This document shows, piece after piece, positions 44,330 through 64,000 of a stretch of DNA of 64,000 nucleotides. Made by a program: the position numbers and the translations under genes. The number at the start of each line of letters is the position of its first letter. Position 1 is the first letter of the stretch. Origin of the DNA: Variovorax sp. S12S4 (GTDB taxonomy: Bacteria; Pseudomonadota; Gammaproteobacteria; Burkholderiales; Burkholderiaceae_C). The stretch covers positions 186,001-250,000 of the forward strand of contig NZ_JALPKR020000002.1 in NCBI RefSeq assembly GCF_023195515.1, written 5' to 3'. The notes beneath the pieces are model-generated. The model did no database searches, was not told where the DNA came from, and saw only the letters and a list, made by a program, of their open reading frames with translations.

Positions 44330-46528
44330 ATGCGTCCCCTGCCCCGTCAACGTCTATTGAATGCCGCGCTCGCCACGGCCTTCGGAACGGCCTTTTCCCT
44401 TTGCAGCGTAAGCGCCCTGGCGCAGGCGACTGGACAGCAGCGGGCCGGCGATTCGACGCTGCCCGCCATCACGGTGAACGCCGACACGGAAGAATCCGCC
44501 ACGGGCCGGGTTAACGGCTATCTTGCCAAGCGCAGCACGGCCGGCAGCAAGACGGACACGCCGATCGTCGAGACGCCGCAGTCGATCTCGGTCATCACGG
44601 CCGACCGCATGGACGCCATCGGCGCCACCACCGTCAAGGACGCGCTCGGCTATACCCCGGGCGTGAGCATTGCGCCCTTCGGCGCCGATTCGCGCTACGA
44701 CTGGATCTCGATCCGCGGCTTTGACGGCTATGCGCCGGGCTTCTACCTGGACGGCCTGCCGCTGCGCAACAACGGCACCTGGGGCGTCTGGAAAACCGAG
44801 AACTACGGCAGCGAGCGCATCGAAGTTCTGCGCGGCCCCACCTCGGTGCTCTATGGCATGGCAAGCCCGGGCGGCGTGGTCAACATTGCGAGCAAGCTGC
44901 CCACGGCAGAGCCCGTGCGCGAGATCCAGCTGCAGTACGGCAACGACGCCCGCCGCCAGGTGGCCGGCGATTTCTCGGGCGCGCTCGACGCCGAAGGCAA
45001 GGTGCTCTACCGCATTACCGGTGTGGTGCGCGACGCCCAGCTGCCCGGCGGCAGCTCGCGCGACGACCGCACCTACATTGCGCCCTCGATCACCTGGAAG
45101 CCATCGAGCGACACCACTTTCACGCTGCTGGCCCAGTACCAGAAGAACCGCGCCGGCGCCTACAGCCGCATTCGCCCCGCGGCCGGCTCGCTCACGCCGA
45201 CGCGCATCGGCACCTACATTCCCAGCGACCTGAACGTCGGTGATCCCAACTTCGATCACTTCAACCAGGACCAGAAGATGATCGGCTACCAGCTCGAGCA
45301 TCGCTTCAACGACACCTTCACCGTGCGCCAGAAGCTGCGCTACGGCAAGCTCGAGGTCGACTACCGCGCCCTGCAGTCGCCGGGCTTCGTTCCCATGGAC
45401 CCGGCCAATGCGCTGAGCGCGGAGAACTACCGCTACCTGAACCGCGGCGTCTTCGGCAGCCAGGAAAGCACCTCGTCGGTCACCATGGACAACCAGCTGC
45501 AGGCCGACCTGCGCTCGGGCGACTGGCGCCACAAGGTGCTGGTGGGCCTGGACTACCAGCGCACCCGCATCGACCAGTACACCTACAGCAGCCCCTTTGG
45601 TACGCCGCTGCTCGACATCTACGCGCCTGTGTACGGCGGCACCATCGACATTCCGCAGCCCTACGTCAACGGCGTGAGCCGGCTCGCGCAGACCGGCATT
45701 TACCTGCAGGACCAGATCAAGTGGGGCGACCGCTGGTCGCTCACCATCGGCGGGCGCTACGACACGGCGCAAAGCACCAACTACAGCCGCCTGGATGGCT
45801 CCACGCAGCGCATTTCGGAGCACAAGTTCACCAAGCGCGCGGGCTTGGTCTACCTGGCGCCCAACGGCCTGGCGCCGTACCTGAGCTACTCGGAGTCGTT
45901 CGCGCCCATCGGCGCGCTCGACCCGGCCACCCGGACCCCCTTCAAGCCTGAAAGCGGCCGCCAGTACGAGGCCGGCATCCGCTACCAGCCGCCGGGCGGC
46001 AAGTCGCTGTACAGCGCGGCCATCTTCGACCTGCGCCGCAAGAACTACATCACGTATGACGCGACCTTCATGCCGAAGCAGACCGGCGAGATCTCGGTGC
46101 GGGGCCTCGAGCTCGAAGCCACCACCGAACTCATGCCGCGCCTGAACCTCACGGCCTCCTACGCCTATACGCCGCGCGCCATCGTCACGGCCAGCAGCCG
46201 CGCCGAAGAAATCGGCAAGCAGGCGATGTCCGTTCCGCGCAACCGCCTCTCGGTGTGGGCGGACTACCGCTTCAGCAACGGCCTGAAGGTGGGCGCGGGC
46301 GTGCGCTTCAACGGCTCGACCCGCGGCGACGCGGAAGTCGTCGCGCCGGCCAAGGTGCCTTCGTACACGCTGCTGGACGCCATGATCGGCTACGACATCG
46401 ACCGCTGGACGCTGGCGCTGAACCTGCGCAACCTGACCAACAAGACCTACGTTGCGAACTGCGCCTACGGCTACTGCTACCTGGGCACGCAGCGCACGGC
46501 GGTGGCAACGGCCACCTATCGCTGGTAA
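44330..46528 (+). CDS. TonB-dependent siderophore receptor (FhuE/FoxA/FpvA-like without signalling domain)
   Basis: 732 residues. The signal peptide ends SVSALAQA (about residue 28). LPAITVNADTE is the TonB-box region; the plug has VETPQSISVITADRMDAIGA and RIEVLRGPTSVLYGMASPGG. The barrel ends TAVATATYRW. There is no N-terminal STN signalling domain, so it cannot signal to a FecR-type anti-sigma protein. It imports ferric siderophore across the outer membrane, most likely the product of the adjoining PKS-NRPS. ATG 44330 is used because the extension to 44240 lies before the signal peptide. It has its own terminator. Confidence 0.92.
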   Translation: MRPLPRQRLLNAALATAFGTAFSLCSVSALAQATGQQRAGDSTLPAITVNADTEESATGRVNGYLAKRSTAGSKTDTPIVETPQSISVITADRMDAIGATTVKDALGYTPGVSIAPFGADSRYDWISIRGFDGYAPGFYLDGLPLRNNGTWGVWKTENYGSERIEVLRGPTSVLYGMASPGGVVNIASKLPTAEPVREIQLQYGNDARRQVAGDFSGALDAEGKVLYRITGVVRDAQLPGGSSRDDRTYIAPSITWKPSSDTTFTLLAQYQKNRAGAYSRIRPAAGSLTPTRIGTYIPSDLNVGDPNFDHFNQDQKMIGYQLEHRFNDTFTVRQKLRYGKLEVDYRALQSPGFVPMDPANALSAENYRYLNRGVFGSQESTSSVTMDNQLQADLRSGDWRHKVLVGLDYQRTRIDQYTYSSPFGTPLLDIYAPVYGGTIDIPQPYVNGVSRLAQTGIYLQDQIKWGDRWSLTIGGRYDTAQSTNYSRLDGSTQRISEHKFTKRAGLVYLAPNGLAPYLSYSESFAPIGALDPATRTPFKPESGRQYEAGIRYQPPGGKSLYSAAIFDLRRKNYITYDATFMPKQTGEISVRGLELEATTELMPRLNLTASYAYTPRAIVTASSRAEEIGKQAMSVPRNRLSVWADYRFSNGLKVGAGVRFNGSTRGDAEVVAPAKVPSYTLLDAMIGYDIDRWTLALNLRNLTNKTYVANCAYGYCYLGTQRTAVATATYRW

Positions 46529-46550
46529 GCCCTTCGGCCCCAAAGAGCCA

Positions 46551-46584
46551 AGGCCGGATGCCCTCGCGGGCATCCGGCCTTTTT
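46551..46584. terminator. Terminator between receptor and NRPS operon
   Basis: AGGCCGGATGCC (46551-46562) and GGCATCCGGCCT (46569-46580) form a perfect 12-bp stem around CTCGCG, followed by TTTT on the plus strand. It ends the receptor transcript. On the minus strand only a weak T-run follows, so termination of the convergent NRPS operon here is possible but less certain. Confidence 0.88.
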
Positions 46585-46611
46585 GTGCGGCAGCTCTGCG
46601 GAGCCTAGCCG

Positions 46612-61908
<15,297 letters not shown>

Positions 61909-61912
<4 letters not shown>

Positions 61913-64000
61913 GATGAAAAACTTGCGGTGATGCGGTCTGTTGCCGGTTGTGGGTCTGCGGTGGCCTCGGCCTCGCGCTCGATCTCTTCGATCAGCCGCA
62001 GTTCGATCAATGCGGCCAGCTCGGCCACGGTCGGCGCCTTGAAGAAATCGGCAGGCTGCAGCTCGACGCCATAAGCCTTGCGCACGCGGGACAGCAGTCG
62101 AATGGCCAGCAGCGAATCGCCGCCGAGTTCGAACAGGTTGTCGTGCGCGCCCACGGGCGAGATGCCAAGTGCCTCGGTCCACAGCGCAGCCAGGCCTTCT
62201 TCCAGTTCGCCTTCAGGGGCGGCATACGCGGTGGGCAGCGCGGGGCGTGAATGGCTGGCACGGGCTTCGCCCACCGATACCACCGATGGGGCGCCCGCTG
62301 CATCCTGGGCCTCCACCGCATCCAGCAGGTTGCCCAACGGACGAAGGCGCGGCGCGAGAGCCGAAACGGACACCACCGTCTGCGGCAGGTCGGGGCCGTT
62401 GACGATGCGTTCGAAGGCGAGCACGCCGGTGCGCTCGTCCAGGCCGACGCCCTCCGGCAGGTCCATGTCGGCCGCTGAGCCCACATCGCGCCATGCATCC
62501 CAGTTGACCGAAAACACCGGCAGCGCCGATGTGCGGCGGTGCGCCGCAGCCAGTGCATCGAGATAGGCATTGGCAGCCGCATAGTCGCTGCGGCCCAGCC
62601 CGCCGGCGAGCTTGGCAATGGAAGAACAGAAGAGCACGAAGTCCAGCGGCTCTTCGCGCAGGGCTGCAAGCAGCTCGCGCGTGCCCGCCACCTTGGGGGC
62701 GAACGCCGCTTCCACCTGGGCGCGGGTGCGCTGGGCGATCATGCCGAGCCCCGGGTCCATCACCGCGTGAACCACTCCGTTGACGGCGCCGAAGCGCGCA
62801 TGCGCCGCCGCGAGGGCATCGCGCAGCTGCGCGGCATCGGTCACGTCCGCCGTGACCGTCAGCACCTGCGCGCCCGTCGTTTCGAGTTCGATCAGCTGCC
62901 GCAGCTTGCGCCGCAGTGCAGCGGGCTCACCGGACGATGCGGCAATGCGCTCCCAGTCGCCGCGCGCGGGCAGCGGCGTGCGGCCGAGCAGCACGAGGCG
63001 TGCCTTCCATGCGCGGCTCAGGTGCCGCGCGAGCGCAAGACCGACACCGCCCATTCCGCCGGTGATGAGGTACACACCGCCTTCGCGCAAGCGCTGCGTG
63101 GCGGCCTGCTTGGGCAACGGCTCGTAGCTCTTGAGCCAACGGTGGGGCCCGCGATAGGCCACCACGAAATCGTCTTGCGCAGACACCGCCTCGTCGGCGA
63201 CGCGGCGCGCCAGATCGCTTTCGGCCGCGCTTTCCGATGCGGGCACCACCACGTCGATCACGCGGCAGGAGACCGACGGATATTCCTGGCCCATGACCTT
63301 GGCGATGCCCAGCAGGGTTGCCTTCGCGGGCACCAGCGCCTCGGTGCCGGAGACGTCCTCCAGGCCATCGGTGACGATGGTCAGAGCCGTTGGAGCACGG
63401 CCCGGCAAGCCCAGGGCGTCGAACGCATGCACGAGCGCGAGCAGGCTGAAGTAGCCATTCTCCAAAGCGTCCGCATGCGGCGGCGCGGGCCGGCCGCCGT
63501 CAAGGCTCCACAGATGGTGGATGTGCCGCACCGGGCCTGCCTCGGCTTCCACTTCGCGCAGCAGCGCTTCATGGTCGGCGCGCTCGGTTTGCCGCAGGGT
63601 GTATTGCCGCGGCGCGGTGCGCGCGAAGCGCGGGCCTCGCAATGCCAGCACCACCTGTTCGCCGCGCTCGCGCAGCGTGCGTGCGAGCCGGTCGGTGAAG
63701 CTGTCGGCATCGCCCAGGATGAGCGTGCTGCCTGTTCGCTCCGCAGGTTTTTCGGAGGGCGCTGGCGGTGTGCTTCGCTGCCAGTGGGGTGCATAAAGAA
63801 TGTCGGCGTCTGCGCTTGGCGAAGAAGGCGGTGCGGTCTTGCCCGGCTCCACCCAGTAGCGCTGGCGCTGGAAGGCATAGGTCGGCAGAGGCAGGCGGCG
63901 GCGTTGGCCGCCCTCCTGGTTCGCAGCCCAGTCGATGTCGACTCCGGCCGTCCACAGGCCCGCAACCGCATTTGCTAATTGCTGGCTGTTGCGCGCGGTC
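61909..64000 (-). CDS. Type I polyketide synthase module, AT end-KR-ACP; 5' part outside window
   Basis: At least 696 residues visible; the frame is open past the right edge through LPLPTYAFQRQRYWVE, the standard linker after an acyltransferase domain, so AT and KS lie beyond base 64000. Then the KR structural half (ADILYAPHWQ ...), and the catalytic KR with YLITGGMGGVGLALARHLSR and CSSIAKLAGGLGRSDYAAAN containing the Ser/Tyr/Asn residues. No DH or ER is present. The carrier domain has FELGGDSLLAIRLLSRVRKA (Ser). It would extend a chain by a beta-hydroxy ketide unit and pass it to the serine module. Its 5' end, earlier modules and promoter are not visible. Confidence 0.93.

Noticed and set aside
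46551..46584. Riboswitch or attenuator for the NRPS operon
   Set aside because: The hairpin lies after both convergent stop codons and has a T-run on the plus strand; it is an ordinary terminator.

Overview
The window is a GC-rich, gene-dense stretch of chromosome from a betaproteobacterium. The Burkholderiales/Comamonadaceae (Variovorax-like) assignment is an inference from gene families and order: an edd-eda Entner-Doudoroff operon, the TetR / isoaspartyl-methyltransferase-like / rhodanese / tolC / waaA / phosphomannomutase block, and a PKS-NRPS hydroxamate siderophore locus of the kind reported from comamonads. No rRNA, tRNA, CRISPR array, transposase or phage gene was seen.

Region 1 (1-8888) holds general metabolism and transport: a truncated MATE exporter, an MFS transporter with its MarR regulator, a divergent hotdog thioesterase and nitroreductase, a Fur-box-preceded ferric iron ABC importer (binding protein, fused permease, ATPase), a glutathione transferase and glyoxalase I. 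Region 2 (8889-11410) is a lower-GC islet with a perfect 23-bp palindrome, an integral membrane polymerase-like protein and a frameshifted acyltransferase-3 gene. Region 3 (11437-36919) is core metabolism, envelope and repair: edd-eda-HAD, OmpA-like proteins, ChaC, Cu/Zn superoxide dismutase, a MobA-like nucleotidyltransferase, pdxH, an auxin-efflux-type carrier, a TonB receptor with a His-rich membrane protein, msrA, the tolC block, waaA, a phosphohexomutase, an Ada-AlkA fusion with Ogt, a DMT permease, an outer membrane barrel, an orphan PhnD-type binding protein and a second glutathione transferase.

Region 4 (36920-64000) is a siderophore locus that runs off the right edge. A perfect 19-bp Fur palindrome precedes a PvdS/FecI-type ECF sigma gene. 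It is followed by two very small proteins resembling only the N-terminal anti-sigma (DUF4880-like) part of FecR. A PvdE-type exporter comes next, then an FhuF-type iron reductase, an N5-hydroxyornithine formyltransferase, a GNAT acyltransferase, an ornithine N5-monooxygenase and a TonB-dependent siderophore receptor. Converging on the receptor from the right is a translationally coupled assembly line, in order of synthesis: PKS (AT end-KR-ACP; KS side outside the window), NRPS C-A-T (serine code), NRPS C-A-T-E-C-A-T (D-configured D-G-E-code residue, then a threonine code), NRPS C-A-T-TE.

Iron-starvation logic inferred for the window: Fur de-represses the sigma factor and the ferric ABC importer. 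The sigma factor drives the siderophore genes. Product is exported, recaptured by the TonB receptor and stripped of iron by the FhuF-type reductase. The architecture resembles published comamonad PKS-NRPS siderophores (variochelin, delftibactin, acidobactin/vacidobactin); the exact product cannot be fixed without the upstream modules. Three homopolymer frameshifts (one in the acyltransferase, two compensating ones in the exporter) look like sequence errors or recent mutations.
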